Position numbers and translations under genes: made by a program
Shown here: piece by piece, positions 16,517 to 24,306 of the stretch
Position numbering within the stretch: position 1 is the first letter of the stretch
Layout of the letters: the number at the start of each line of letters is the position of its first letter
The notes under the pieces: model-generated
Databases searched by the model: none
What the model was told of the DNA's origin: nothing
What the model saw: the letters and a program-made list of their open reading frames with translations, nothing else
From: Pseudanabaena sp. UWO311
GTDB lineage: Bacteria; Cyanobacteriota; Cyanobacteriia; Pseudanabaenales; Pseudanabaenaceae
NCBI RefSeq assembly: GCF_006937785.1
Contig: NZ_SJEE01000017.1
Span: 1 to 64,000, forward strand
DNA: 64,000 nucleotides
Reading direction: 5' to 3'

Positions 16517-18820
16517 ATGGTGCAAGAACTCACCCTCCTCTCCAAAGAGGTTAGATTCCCCGAAAGCGCTCCTGCCGCTTATCCTGTATTTTTCAGGACA
16601 TATAGCCGTAAGTATAATAACAAACGCGAAAGCTGGGCTGAAGTATGCGATCGCACACTTTCAGGTTTAAAGACGCTCGGTAAGCTGACCAAAGAACAAG
16701 CTGACCTGATCGACAAAATGCAGAAACAGCTAAAGTCACTCACCTCTGGACGTTGGCTGTGGGTTGGCGGTACGGAATGGGTCGATCGCCCCGAAAATTT
16801 CTCAGGCTCTTATAACTGCACCAGCACCAATGTGATCGACTGGCGCTCCTTTGGCTTGATGATGGATCTCGCCATGCAAGGATCTGGTACGGGTGGCGTA
16901 TTAGAGCCTCAGTACATTAGCCAATTGCCTGTAATCCGTAACCAGTTGCAAGTAAATGTGATCGGTGCGATCGGGGCAACACCTGTTAGCGATCGCCGCC
17001 ACAATACCGAGGTCGAATTTGACTATGCCAACAATGCTGTCAAGTTCTTCGTTGGTGATAGTCGTCAAGGTTGGGTCAAGTCCTATCAATCTCTATTAGA
17101 GCTATGCAGCGATGAAAAGTTTGACGCAGCTAAGCCTGTCCAAGTCACTGTTGATATCAGCGATGTGCGCCCCAGTGGTGAAGCCCTCAAAGGTTTCGGC
17201 GGTATGGCAAATCCTGTTAAGTTGCCTACGCTTTACGATCGCTGCGCCAACATTTTAAATAAAGCGATCGGTCGTCAACTCACCTCAGTCGAGTGCTGCA
17301 TCCTCATCGATGAAGCCGCAGTTTGTATCGTGGCAGGAAATATTAGGCGATCGGCCGGAATGCGTCAATTTTCCTCTGAAGATGTTTTAGGCTCTGTCGC
17401 AAAGGATAATCTCTGGCAGCAGGATGAAGCAGGTAACTGGCGCATCGATCCTGAGCGTGACGCTTTGAGAATGGCGAATCATACCCGTGTCTTCCATCGC
17501 AAACCGACTGAGCAGGAATGTGTGGATGCAGTTCGCAAGCAATACTATTCTGGGGAAGGTGCAATTCAATGGGCAGGTGAGGCGATCGCACGTTCTAATG
17601 CTGACTTGATTACAACTCCCGAACTCAAGCGTGATTTCTTAGCTGCTTATGTGAAAGGAGAAGGCAAAGAATGGTTGCGATCGCATCAACCTGAAGTCTC
17701 TGAACGCGAGTTAGAGCATCGGTTACAGCGTTATGCTCTGAATCCCTGCGGCGAAATTTTGGGAGCTGATTTCCATTGCAACCTTTCGGAAGTGCATCTT
17801 AATCTAATTAATCCTAAGGATGAAAAAGAACAAGAAGCAGCCTTTAAAGCAGGGGCTTTATCAGTAGCGTCACTGCTTAATCATCAATTCATCGAGAAGC
17901 GCTATCAATTTAGCCGTGATGTCGATCCGATTGTCGGTGTATCCTTTACGGGACTATTTGATTTCTTCGTTCATGCCTTTGGTGTGGAATGGTTGCGCTG
18001 GTTTGAAGCAGGTCGTCCTGACACTGTGCAGGGTCTAGACTTCAAAGAGAAGGAAGCCAATTATCTAAATCGCTGGCGTGAGATTGTACATCAGACGGTT
18101 TGGGAATATTGCGACGCGCATGGCTTACGCCGCCCGAATCGTTGCACGACAACACAACCTGCGGGAACAAAATCCTTACTGACAGGGGCTTCCCCAGGTT
18201 GGCATCCACCGAAGGCGCAACGCTTTATCCGTCGGATTACTTTCCGTAAGGAAGATCCTGTGGCGCGGGCTTGCATGGACTATGGCTATAGCATTATTCC
18301 TTCGCAATCAGATAAGGATGAGAATGGACAATTGCTAAACGATCCTTTCGATCCGAGATGTACAGAATGGCTGGTAGAGATTCCTGTGAGCGTGTCTTGG
18401 GCTGACCTTGACGGTGCGGACAAGGTAGACATCAGTAAGTTTGATGTGATGGCGCAGTTTGATTTCTATATGCAGGTGCAGAAGCATTACACCCGTCATA
18501 ATACTTCCGCAACCTTGGAGTTGCGCGAACATGAAATTGAGCCTTTAGGGAAGAAGATTTACGAAGCGATTCGTGATGATGAGGGTTATATCTCGGCGGC
18601 GCTATTGGCGCGTTTCGATGACCTGCAAACTTTCCCCCGTTTGCCTTTTGAGCCAATTGATAAGGCTACCTATGAGAAGCTCAGTGCTGAGGTGCTAGAA
18701 CGTCGCAAGTCTGATGATTTTTACGCAAGTTTGTTGCGTTATGATTCGGGTGAGTTGATGGAGGCGGGGCCTGCGGGTTGCGATTCTGATAAGTGTATGT
18801 TCCCTGAACAGAAGCCATAG
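16517..18820 (+). CDS. nrdJ: class II (B12-dependent) ribonucleoside-triphosphate reductase
   Basis: Reduces NTPs to dNTPs with adenosylcobalamin as radical source. The 767-aa monomeric type (Lactobacillus leichmannii-like) has active-site Cys101 in SYNCTSTNV, and N409-C411-E413 in NPCGEILGADFHC with C421 as partner. The C-terminal redox pair is C755/C760 (GCDSDKCMF). No intein interrupts it, although intein insertions are common in this family in cyanobacteria. I saw no cobalamin riboswitch in the 110 bp upstream. ATG 16517 lacks an evident ribosome site. Confidence 0.95.
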   Translation: MVQELTLLSKEVRFPESAPAAYPVFFRTYSRKYNNKRESWAEVCDRTLSGLKTLGKLTKEQADLIDKMQKQLKSLTSGRWLWVGGTEWVDRPENFSGSYNCTSTNVIDWRSFGLMMDLAMQGSGTGGVLEPQYISQLPVIRNQLQVNVIGAIGATPVSDRRHNTEVEFDYANNAVKFFVGDSRQGWVKSYQSLLELCSDEKFDAAKPVQVTVDISDVRPSGEALKGFGGMANPVKLPTLYDRCANILNKAIGRQLTSVECCILIDEAAVCIVAGNIRRSAGMRQFSSEDVLGSVAKDNLWQQDEAGNWRIDPERDALRMANHTRVFHRKPTEQECVDAVRKQYYSGEGAIQWAGEAIARSNADLITTPELKRDFLAAYVKGEGKEWLRSHQPEVSERELEHRLQRYALNPCGEILGADFHCNLSEVHLNLINPKDEKEQEAAFKAGALSVASLLNHQFIEKRYQFSRDVDPIVGVSFTGLFDFFVHAFGVEWLRWFEAGRPDTVQGLDFKEKEANYLNRWREIVHQTVWEYCDAHGLRRPNRCTTTQPAGTKSLLTGASPGWHPPKAQRFIRRITFRKEDPVARACMDYGYSIIPSQSDKDENGQLLNDPFDPRCTEWLVEIPVSVSWADLDGADKVDISKFDVMAQFDFYMQVQKHYTRHNTSATLELREHEIEPLGKKIYEAIRDDEGYISAALLARFDDLQTFPRLPFEPIDKATYEKLSAEVLERRKSDDFYASLLRYDSGELMEAGPAGCDSDKCMFPEQKP

Positions 18821-18825
18821 ATTGT

Positions 18826-18870
18826 AGGCGATCGCCTATGCCTATCATCACGATTTGGCAAGGCGATCGC
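18826..18870. repeat. paired-HIP1 intergenic repeat (type B)
   Basis: Two GCGATCGC octamers 35 bp apart with CCTATCATCACGATT between them. It is similar to 19601-19644 and flanks the PIN/DUF2281 pair on the other side. Confidence 0.6.
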
Positions 18871-18874
18871 TCAA

Positions 18875-19300
18875 TTATCTATCCAATTCAGGCATAATTA
18901 CGGGAATTTCTTGATTGCGATTCTTTCTGTAAATTCTAAAATCACTATCTATTGTCAGAACTGAAGTCTGGTTATAAATTTCCGACATCCTGACTAGGCA
19001 AGCATCTGCTAGAGACATTGGTACTGATTGATAACGCTGCATTAGGGTTTCGATTTGTTCAATTTCATCACTCAGACAAAAAGGGATTTGAATATATCCT
19101 TGCTTGACTAATTGCAAGACTTTTTCTCGCCCTGATGGGATTCTTTGTAATAAAAAACAGGCTTCAGTTACAACTGCCTCACAGGTTAAGACAGGATATT
19201 TAGCCGCTTGCAATGACGACACAGCCCAATGATGGTATTTATCGCTAGGCATGAGGAATGCTACCAAAACCCCTGTATCGAGAATGACGTTTTTTTGCAT
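18875..19300 (-). CDS. PIN-domain toxin (VapC-like)
   Basis: 141 aa. The first acidic motif is in VILDTGVLVAFLMP (Asp8), with others in CEAVVTEACFLLQR, LADACLVRMSE and TIDSDF, the usual PIN quartet of a metal-dependent RNase. It is preceded by its antitoxin with a 1-bp stop/start overlap (TAATG at 19300). The PIN/DUF2281 arrangement is common in cyanobacteria. Expected target is RNA, often tRNA for VapC; specificity here is unknown. Confidence 0.88.
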   Translation of the reverse strand: MQKNVILDTGVLVAFLMPSDKYHHWAVSSLQAAKYPVLTCEAVVTEACFLLQRIPSGREKVLQLVKQGYIQIPFCLSDEIEQIETLMQRYQSVPMSLADACLVRMSEIYNQTSVLTIDSDFRIYRKNRNQEIPVIMPELDR

Positions 19301-19548
19301 TATTTGCCAAATCCTTCCATGTATTTGGGGTTATAAGATAGATCTTCCAGATTGCTATCTAAACAACCGATAAAGTCTTTGGCGGCTTCAGCAAAAGAGA
19401 TCTCTTTCTCTTCAGTTTTTATCTTTTCTTGACTATCAATAGGTTTGTTTACTTTGAATTCTAAGAACTCAATAAATCTAATCACTTCGTTGCGCTGTTC
19501 GGCAGGTAAGCTTTTTATTTTGGCGATCGCTATTTCTAAGGTAGTCAT
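19300..19548 (-). CDS. DUF2281-type antitoxin
   Basis: 82 aa. The N-terminus (TLEIAIAKIKSLPAEQRNEVIRFIEFLEFK) is typical of DUF2281 antitoxins, and an acidic C-terminus should wrap the PIN toxin. First gene of a two-gene operon with the toxin immediately downstream. ATG 19548. Confidence 0.8.
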   Translation of the reverse strand: MTTLEIAIAKIKSLPAEQRNEVIRFIEFLEFKVNKPIDSQEKIKTEEKEISFAEAAKDFIGCLDSNLEDLSYNPKYMEGFGK

Positions 19549-19600
19549 TTTATCTTTATCTCGCTCAAGTTATTTCTAGTTTAGCAAAACTCAGTAGCCA

Positions 19601-19644
19601 AGGCGATCGCATAAGCCCATCATTACGATTAGAGAGGCGATCGC
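19601..19644. repeat. paired-HIP1 intergenic repeat (type B)
   Basis: Two GCGATCGC octamers 34 bp apart with AAGCCCATCATTACGATTAG between them. The inner sequence closely resembles the repeat at 18826-18870, so the PIN toxin-antitoxin pair is bracketed by two copies in the same orientation. Confidence 0.6.
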
Positions 19645-19702
19645 AAAAAATAGCATATAGGTCTTGCTACAATAGCTATCAAAACTTGTAGTCAACACTT
19701 AT

Positions 19703-19906
19703 ATGCTCTCTCAAAAAATTGCAGATTCTCAATCTTTGGAAGCACGAGTAGCAACTTTAGAGGCTGAAATAGTGCAAATGAAGCAAATACTATCTGCATT
19801 TACACAGAAAAAGTCTCCTTGGTGGCTAAAGGTTGCTGGAAGTTTTGAAAATGATACGACTTTTGATGAGGTAACTCGTCTTGGGCAAGAATGGCGTAAA
19901 TCTTAA
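19703..19906 (+). CDS. orphan coiled-coil antitoxin-like small protein
   Basis: 67 aa. The N-terminal half is a heptad coiled coil (SLEARVATLEAEIVQMKQIL). The C-terminal half (KKSPWWLKVAGSFENDTTFDEVTRLGQEWRKS) matches the antitoxin-type tail that normally precedes a PIN toxin in cyanobacteria. No toxin follows; the next ORF is another small antitoxin-like protein. Probably a solitary or decayed antitoxin. Confidence 0.65.
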   Translation: MLSQKIADSQSLEARVATLEAEIVQMKQILSAFTQKKSPWWLKVAGSFENDTTFDEVTRLGQEWRKS

Positions 19907-19959
19907 TCATTACCTCCTGTTCATATTGAATCAAGCAGAGCTAAGCAAGTTTAGAAATT

Positions 19960-20145
19960 ATGCTAATTAGAGAAAGGTCAAGTGAACTGAAGATTATTAC
20001 TAAATCCATAGACGCTCTCAATATAACTGAGCAGTTATGGCTTTTGGAGCATATAGCGCATCAAATTCGGATTAAGAATGAATTAGCGTCAATGGCACAA
20101 GATCCGCAAATTCAAGCTGAGCTTTCTCAAATTAATATGAGTTGA
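19960..20145 (+). CDS. small antitoxin-like protein
   Basis: 61 aa: a helical protein (ITKSIDALNITEQLWLLEHIAHQI) resembling the N-terminal part of cyanobacterial type II antitoxins, ending QDPQIQAELSQINMS. No ribonuclease gene directly follows; a nuclease-like gene starts 40 bp later at 20186. That adjacency could be an operon, but I cannot show they work together. Confidence 0.5.
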   Translation: MLIRERSSELKIITKSIDALNITEQLWLLEHIAHQIRIKNELASMAQDPQIQAELSQINMS

Positions 20146-20185
20146 TGAAATTAATTATCTTAATCGTAACTAAACCTGAAAAACT

Positions 20186-21052
20186 ATGCCTAGTCCTTCT
20201 ACGACAAATCTTCCGCGCCCTAAATCTTGGGATGAATTTGAGGATATATGTACTGATGTTTTGAAGAAAGTGTGGGGAGTCCCCTATTTATCCCGTCATG
20301 GTCGTTCAGGGCAAAGACAAGATGGAGTAGATATTTATGGATGTCCTAAACATCTAGGAGGATATGATTATGCTGGTGTACAATGCAAGGAGACAGATAG
20401 CCTATGCATTACAACTATTGAGAAGGAGATAATAAAAGCCGAAAACTTTGATCCTCTTCTCAAAGAGTATTTGATAATGACTACAGCACTAAGAGATGCA
20501 AAGTTACAAGCAGAAATCCGTAAACTGAATAGAAAATTCAGAGTTCACATATTATTTTGGGAAGATATAAGTCAAGAGTTATCAGGACATACTGATTTAC
20601 TGCAAAAACACTTTTCTGGATGGGTGAAATTAACGACTACTAAAGATCAAGTTCTTGATCAGATAATGCGTTCTCAGCCAGAAGATTTCGACTACAATGA
20701 CGAAACAGGAGCATTTTTTCATTCTAGGGATATTAAACTTCAAATAGTTCTAGACTACGATATTGAAGAAAGATTTATCGAGCCTTGGATGAATTGCTTT
20801 GCTAAAGAGGATGGAATGAGATTGCCAGTTTATATTTACTATGAAGGAACAAGAGTTTTCGATGTCTTATGTATTTGTGTAGATAATAGACATAGAATCC
20901 CAATTCCAAAAAGTATTAACAATTTAACTATTAGCGATTTTGCTTATCATCTAGGTCTTATTATTAATCATCCACTTAAAAAAACTAACCCATCATGGGA
21001 TACTTTTGATAATGCATTGATGAGAGCAGGAATTTCTATTCGAGATGAATGA
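20186..21052 (+). CDS. PD-(D/E)XK nuclease-domain protein
   Basis: 288 aa. Residues ~14-70 look like a restriction-endonuclease core: WDEFEDICTDVL (E17/E19), then GQRQDGVDIYG (D49) and AGVQCKE (Q66-x-K68), the D-Xn-QXK pattern of Mrr-like nucleases. Residues ~150-288 are an unrecognised C-terminal domain (DIKLQIVLDYDIEERFIEPWM, VYIYYEGTRVFDVLCICVD). Stand-alone, with no methyltransferase or helicase beside it, inside a toxin-antitoxin island. A defence role is plausible but inferred. ATG 20186. Confidence 0.6.
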   Translation: MPSPSTTNLPRPKSWDEFEDICTDVLKKVWGVPYLSRHGRSGQRQDGVDIYGCPKHLGGYDYAGVQCKETDSLCITTIEKEIIKAENFDPLLKEYLIMTTALRDAKLQAEIRKLNRKFRVHILFWEDISQELSGHTDLLQKHFSGWVKLTTTKDQVLDQIMRSQPEDFDYNDETGAFFHSRDIKLQIVLDYDIEERFIEPWMNCFAKEDGMRLPVYIYYEGTRVFDVLCICVDNRHRIPIPKSINNLTISDFAYHLGLIINHPLKKTNPSWDTFDNALMRAGISIRDE

Positions 21053-21312
21053 TTCTCAGATGTTTTTTGTTAGAAATTATTGATTAGGATATTGGTGATT
21101 TATTAGGCAATTGCATTGCAAATCCTAGGCTAGACTTATATATAATTTGGTCTAACTACTTAACTACTATATTTTCTAAGATGATTGCTCAAGAGTTTTT
21201 GACTTTCAACTAAAATTGAAAAGATACAGAATAAAAGCAAAAAGAAAGTCAAGCCAAGTTAACTAAATAGAGTCGAGAAAATTTATTTTTATCTGAAAAT
21301 TGCTATAAATTT
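21053..21312. other. intergenic with a partial island repeat
   Basis: 260 bp. GATTTATTAGGCAATTGCAT at 21097-21116 and GCAAATC just after it match the type A paired-HIP1 repeat, but the octamer is mutated to GGCAATTGC. Otherwise AT-rich; no gene seen. Confidence 0.5.
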
Positions 21313-21825
21313 ATGATGTTGATTAACGAAGAAGAACTCGTATCATCAAAACGTGGTAAATGGTCTACTGCTGGTATTCCACATAAAGGTTGGGTATGCG
21401 AAGATATTGAAGACTTAGGTGAGCCTTCAATCGAATGTGAAATGTGTGAGTCTCAAAAGATTCGATTTGTTCATTACATGAAACATCCTGAATATCAAAA
21501 TGGAGATGGATTGCTTCAAGTTGGATGTATTTGTGCGGGGCATATGGAAGGAGATCTAAGTGCATCTCGCGCACGTGAAGCATCCATGAAAAGCCGCGCA
21601 AGCAAACGTAAGCGTTGGACATCTAGGGCTTGGAAAACATCTAGCAATGGCAATCCTCTTATTAAAGCTGATGGTTATAGAATTACCATTTATCGACGTG
21701 CTGATGGTTGGGCATGGACAGTTGGGGCTGGTGATTCGACGGCTTATCACGCTCGGGGTAATTTCAAGACAATAGATGCGGCAAAGCTTGCAGCCTTCGA
21801 CCACATCACTAAACTTTTGTCATAA
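21313..21825 (+). CDS. hypothetical protein with putative zinc-binding site
   Basis: 170 aa, not recognised. Residues 42-77 contain CEMC, then CICAGH about 27 residues later (C42, C45, C72, C74, H77), a plausible zinc knuckle. A basic Ser/Arg stretch follows (SRAREASMKSRASKRKRW). The C-terminal ~55 residues (YRITIYRRADGWAWTVGAGD, then FKTIDAAKLAAFDHI) look like a small beta-rich domain. A nucleic-acid-binding role would fit but is a guess. First ATG taken; a second start is possible one codon later. Confidence 0.6.
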   Translation: MMLINEEELVSSKRGKWSTAGIPHKGWVCEDIEDLGEPSIECEMCESQKIRFVHYMKHPEYQNGDGLLQVGCICAGHMEGDLSASRAREASMKSRASKRKRWTSRAWKTSSNGNPLIKADGYRITIYRRADGWAWTVGAGDSTAYHARGNFKTIDAAKLAAFDHITKLLS

Positions 21826-21897
21826 GTTGAGATTAAATACAATCCTTCAAACCAAGTAACCGTAAATTTATCTCTCCCTTTTGAATCGCTTATCGAC

Positions 21898-22110
21898 ATG
21901 ATGCGATCTCTAGAACTGCTAGAGAAAATAAAGCTGAGAGACTTGTTAAATCAAGAAATCACTGCAAGTCAAGAACAAAAACTAGATCCTGCGGTGGAAT
22001 GCTTTCAGCAAGGCTGGGACGATGCTATGAACGGTAGAACTCACCCAATCTCTGAACTTTGGGATGGAATTGAAGTTGCAGAAGTTCGACGCATTATTGA
22101 AAAAACTTAG
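21898..22110 (+). CDS. small hypothetical protein (antitoxin-like)
   Basis: 70 aa. The C-terminal part AVECFQQGWDDAMNGRTHPI and SELWDGI is a pattern I associate with small cyanobacterial proteins encoded next to toxin genes. No adjacent toxin on this strand. Start may be 21898 or the next ATG at 21901. Confidence 0.5.
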   Translation: MMRSLELLEKIKLRDLLNQEITASQEQKLDPAVECFQQGWDDAMNGRTHPISELWDGIEVAEVRRIIEKT

Positions 22111-22130
22111 CGATCGCTAATCACATTGGC

Positions 22131-22176
22131 AATTTATTAGGCGATCGCATTGCAACTCATCGACTAGGCGATCGCA
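22131..22176. repeat. paired-HIP1 intergenic repeat (type A)
   Basis: AATTTATTAG then two GCGATCGC octamers 27 bp apart with ATTGCAACTCATCGACTAG between. It belongs to the same family as 23171-23215 and 23861-23909. Confidence 0.7.
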
Positions 22177-22187
22177 CCTAATACAAC

Positions 22188-22394
22188 TTACAAATCATTC
22201 TCACTTAATCCTGCATCCTTCATAATGCTCTTGAGAGTCCCAGTTGGCAGATCGCGGTTCCCATGAACTGGAATAGAAAGAATTACTTCAGAACCTTGCT
22301 TTGTGTATATGTGATGACTACCTGTAACCCGTTTTAATTCCCATCCTTTGCGCTCAACAACTTTGCAAAGCGCCTTACCTGAAATTGATTTCAT
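22188..22394 (-). CDS. hicA: HicA-type mRNA interferase toxin
   Basis: 68 aa, a double-stranded RNA-binding-like HicA fold. The catalytic His lies in RVTGSHHIYTK (His27/28), and the core GWELKRV...VILSIPVHGNRDLPTGTLKSIMK is canonical. It overlaps the hicB stop by 4 bp (ATGA). It cleaves mRNA during translation stress and is neutralised by HicB. Confidence 0.92.
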   Translation of the reverse strand: MKSISGKALCKVVERKGWELKRVTGSHHIYTKQGSEVILSIPVHGNRDLPTGTLKSIMKDAGLSENDL

Positions 22395-22591
22395 AGGGAT
22401 AGCTCAACAAGTTGTTTATCAGTTTCTAGATCTTGATTTTCACTAGCAACCTCTAACCATGCCTGCACAGCATCTTGCAACATTTCCAATAGATGTTCGT
22501 AGCTGTCTCCCCAAGTATGGCAACCTTTCAGCGCAGGAACAGAACCACACCAAACGCCATCCTCTTGCCAAATAACAGCTTTAATTTGCAT
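22391..22591 (-). CDS. hicB: HicB-type antitoxin
   Basis: 66 aa with the partial RNase-H-like HicB fold (AVIWQEDGVWCGSVPALKGC, HTWGDSYEHLLEMLQDAVQAWL). It lacks a separate C-terminal DNA-binding domain, as in the short HicB class. The gene order here is antitoxin first, toxin second. Confidence 0.9.
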   Translation of the reverse strand: MQIKAVIWQEDGVWCGSVPALKGCHTWGDSYEHLLEMLQDAVQAWLEVASENQDLETDKQLVELSL

Positions 22592-22675
22592 AGATTTACT
22601 ATTTCTGAGGTTAATTACTACATTCTATAATCTAAATTGAATATACTAAGATAAAGTTTTAGAGGAAGCTAAACC

Positions 22676-22864
22676 ATGACAGTACTAAACGTCAAACAGC
22701 AAGCCCAAAGCCTCATCGAAAAATTACCTGACAACTGCACTTGGGATGACATCATGCAGCAAGTGTATGTAATTCTAGCCGTTGAAGCTGGTCTAGTAGA
22801 TAGGCAAGAAGGTCGAGTGAAATCCGTTGAAGAAGTGCGATCGCAGTTTGGACTTCAACCATGA
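22676..22864 (+). CDS. RelB/ParD-like antitoxin (partner decayed)
   Basis: 62 aa (SLIEKLPDNCTWDDIMQQVYVILAVEAG, then VEEVRSQFGLQP), the standard small cyanobacterial antitoxin preceding RelE/ParE toxins. Its stop overlaps the start of a broken toxin gene by ATGA. With the toxin dead it may persist as a solitary antitoxin or regulator. Confidence 0.8.
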   Translation: MTVLNVKQQAQSLIEKLPDNCTWDDIMQQVYVILAVEAGLVDRQEGRVKSVEEVRSQFGLQP

Positions 22865-23143
22865 ACGTATTTTGGACAAACAAAGCGATCGAGCAGTTGA
22901 CAGCAATTCATAGCTATCATGCTTAGGTTTCGCCTCAGTATGCGACTCGACTAGTGGACTTGATTACAGCGATCGCAACAAATTGGCACATTTCCCAATT
23001 CAGGGAGGATGTTGCCTGAAATTAACTTAGAGCAAATACGCGAAGTCATTGAAGCAAACTATCGCATTATTTATTATGTTGGCTCCGACAGAATAGATAT
23101 TCTGGCTGTAGTTCACGGCGCAAAGAACCTTGCCTCTAATTAA
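22861..23143 (+). pseudogene. ParE/RelE-family toxin pseudogene
   Basis: Begins MNVFWTNKAIEQLTAIHSYHA and meets TAG at 22924-22926 where homologues have a sense codon. It continues VSPQYATRLVDLIT, then shifts frame to QQIGTFPNSGRMLPEINLEQ and on to YRIIYYV...ILAVVHGAKNL before the stop at 23141-23143. One nonsense codon and one frameshift inactivate it. Confidence 0.88.
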
Positions 23144-23170
23144 AATCTCTTTGATGGACTGAGATAATTT

Positions 23171-23215
23171 GATTTATTGGGCGATCGCATTGCAAATCAG
23201 AGAATAGGCGATCGC
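23171..23215. repeat. paired-HIP1 intergenic repeat (type A)
   Basis: GATTTATTGG then two GCGATCGC octamers 27 bp apart with ATTGCAAATCAGAGAATAG between. Located between the dead ParE gene and the Phd/Doc pair. Confidence 0.7.
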
Positions 23216-23257
23216 AAGGCTATAATCTTAGTCAGTTAGAACATTAAGAGGTTTTTG

Positions 23258-23455
23258 ATGGCTTCTATTACTATTAATCTTCCAGATGAGCAACTTCAAA
23301 AAATACATAAATTAGCTCAAGAGAGTCAGGTATCCCCAGAAGCTCTACTACAAGCAAGCATAGAAACCTGGTTGTCTAGCCCCAAAAAGGAGTTTAGCGA
23401 AGCAGTAAGTTATGTACTGCAAAAGAATGCTGAACTCTACCGTCGTTTAGCATGA
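23258..23455 (+). CDS. antitoxin of Doc toxin
   Basis: 65 aa. A ribbon-helix-helix-like N-terminus (ITINLPDEQLQKIHKLAQES) and a C-terminal tail ending VLQKNAELYRRLA. It overlaps the doc start by 4 bp (ATGA). Not a classical Phd sequence, but its position and size mark it as the antitoxin. ATG 23258 preferred over TTG 23255. Confidence 0.78.
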   Translation: MASITINLPDEQLQKIHKLAQESQVSPEALLQASIETWLSSPKKEFSEAVSYVLQKNAELYRRLA

Positions 23456-23838
23456 TTCGTTATCTCACATTAGTAGAAATTCTTGATATCCATCATCAAG
23501 TTACCCAGCGCTCAGGTGGAGCCGAGGGTATCCGTGATTTGGGCGCATTGGAATCGGCGATCGCACAGCCGCGCATGACATTTGGTGGAGAAGATCTCTA
23601 CCCCACAATTGTTGACAAAGCTGCGGCTCTAGGATTCTCAATCGTGATGAATCATCCCTTTGTGGATGGTAACAAGCGTACAGGTCATGCAGCAATGGAA
23701 ATATTCTTAGTGCTAAATGGGCTTGAGATTAATGCCTCTACTGATGAACAAGAAGTGATTATTTTGGCTTTAGCATCTGGGGAATTAGAGCGTAATATTT
23801 TTACAAATTGGCTACTGCAAAGCATTAAAGAAATCTGA
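23452..23838 (+). CDS. doc: Doc-type toxin (Fic fold)
   Basis: 128 aa. The Fic/Doc motif is HPFVDGNKRT (H68 to R76), intact. The N-terminus (YLTLVEILDIHHQVTQRSGG) and GALESAIAQP are typical of death-on-curing proteins, which phosphorylate EF-Tu. Translationally coupled to the upstream antitoxin. Likely functional. Confidence 0.93.
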   Translation: MIRYLTLVEILDIHHQVTQRSGGAEGIRDLGALESAIAQPRMTFGGEDLYPTIVDKAAALGFSIVMNHPFVDGNKRTGHAAMEIFLVLNGLEINASTDEQEVIILALASGELERNIFTNWLLQSIKEI

Positions 23839-23860
23839 ATTTATTGACTGGTTAGTATAT

Positions 23861-23909
23861 CAACAATTTACTGAGCGATCGCATGGCAAATCAGAGAATA
23901 GGCGATCGC
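23861..23909. repeat. paired-HIP1 intergenic repeat (type A)
   Basis: Two GCGATCGC octamers 27 bp apart with ATGGCAAATCAGAGAATAG between. The preceding 23838-23860 (TATTGACTGGTTA) also recurs at 24317, so the repeat unit is at least 60 bp. Confidence 0.7.
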
Positions 23910-23940
23910 TAGAACTGTAAAAAATTCCATAGAGTTAATA

Positions 23941-24306
23941 ATGTTTAAATATGTTTCCGAAGTTATGTATTTTGTTGCTGATCGTCGTGCTGCTGCCGAT
24001 TGGTATTCTAAATTATTTGACATTGAGATCACATGGCTAGAAAACCCTGAACATTTCTTTATTCGTGTCGGAGCGCAAGACCTGTGGTTTCATCAAGCAG
24101 ATGATAAAGTTCCATCAGGAGCCGCAGGACATGTCGCCTATTGGCAAGTTACAGATTTTGATGCAGCACTAGCACGGGCTACGCAATTAGGAGCGACACT
24201 CTATCGAGGGCCATTAGATCGAGAGGATGGAACTTATATGTGCCAATTTAAAGATCTTGATGGAAACTTGATTGGTCTGATTGGTTCAAGGAAAGAGAAG
24301 CTATAA
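23941..24306 (+). CDS. glyoxalase/VOC superfamily protein
   Basis: 121 aa, a single VOC domain with two beta-alpha-beta-beta-beta modules (VMYFVADRRAAADWYSKLF, then HVAYWQVTDFDAALARATQLG and FKDLDGNLIGLIG). The family includes glyoxalases, dioxygenases and drug-binding proteins; the substrate cannot be told. Its last Glu (DLDGN) region is conserved. Monocistronic. Confidence 0.82.
   Translation: MFKYVSEVMYFVADRRAAADWYSKLFDIEITWLENPEHFFIRVGAQDLWFHQADDKVPSGAAGHVAYWQVTDFDAALARATQLGATLYRGPLDREDGTYMCQFKDLDGNLIGLIGSRKEKL

Noticed and set aside
16517-18820. possible intein in nrdJ
   Set aside because: Reading frame is continuous at normal family length with active-site blocks uninterrupted.
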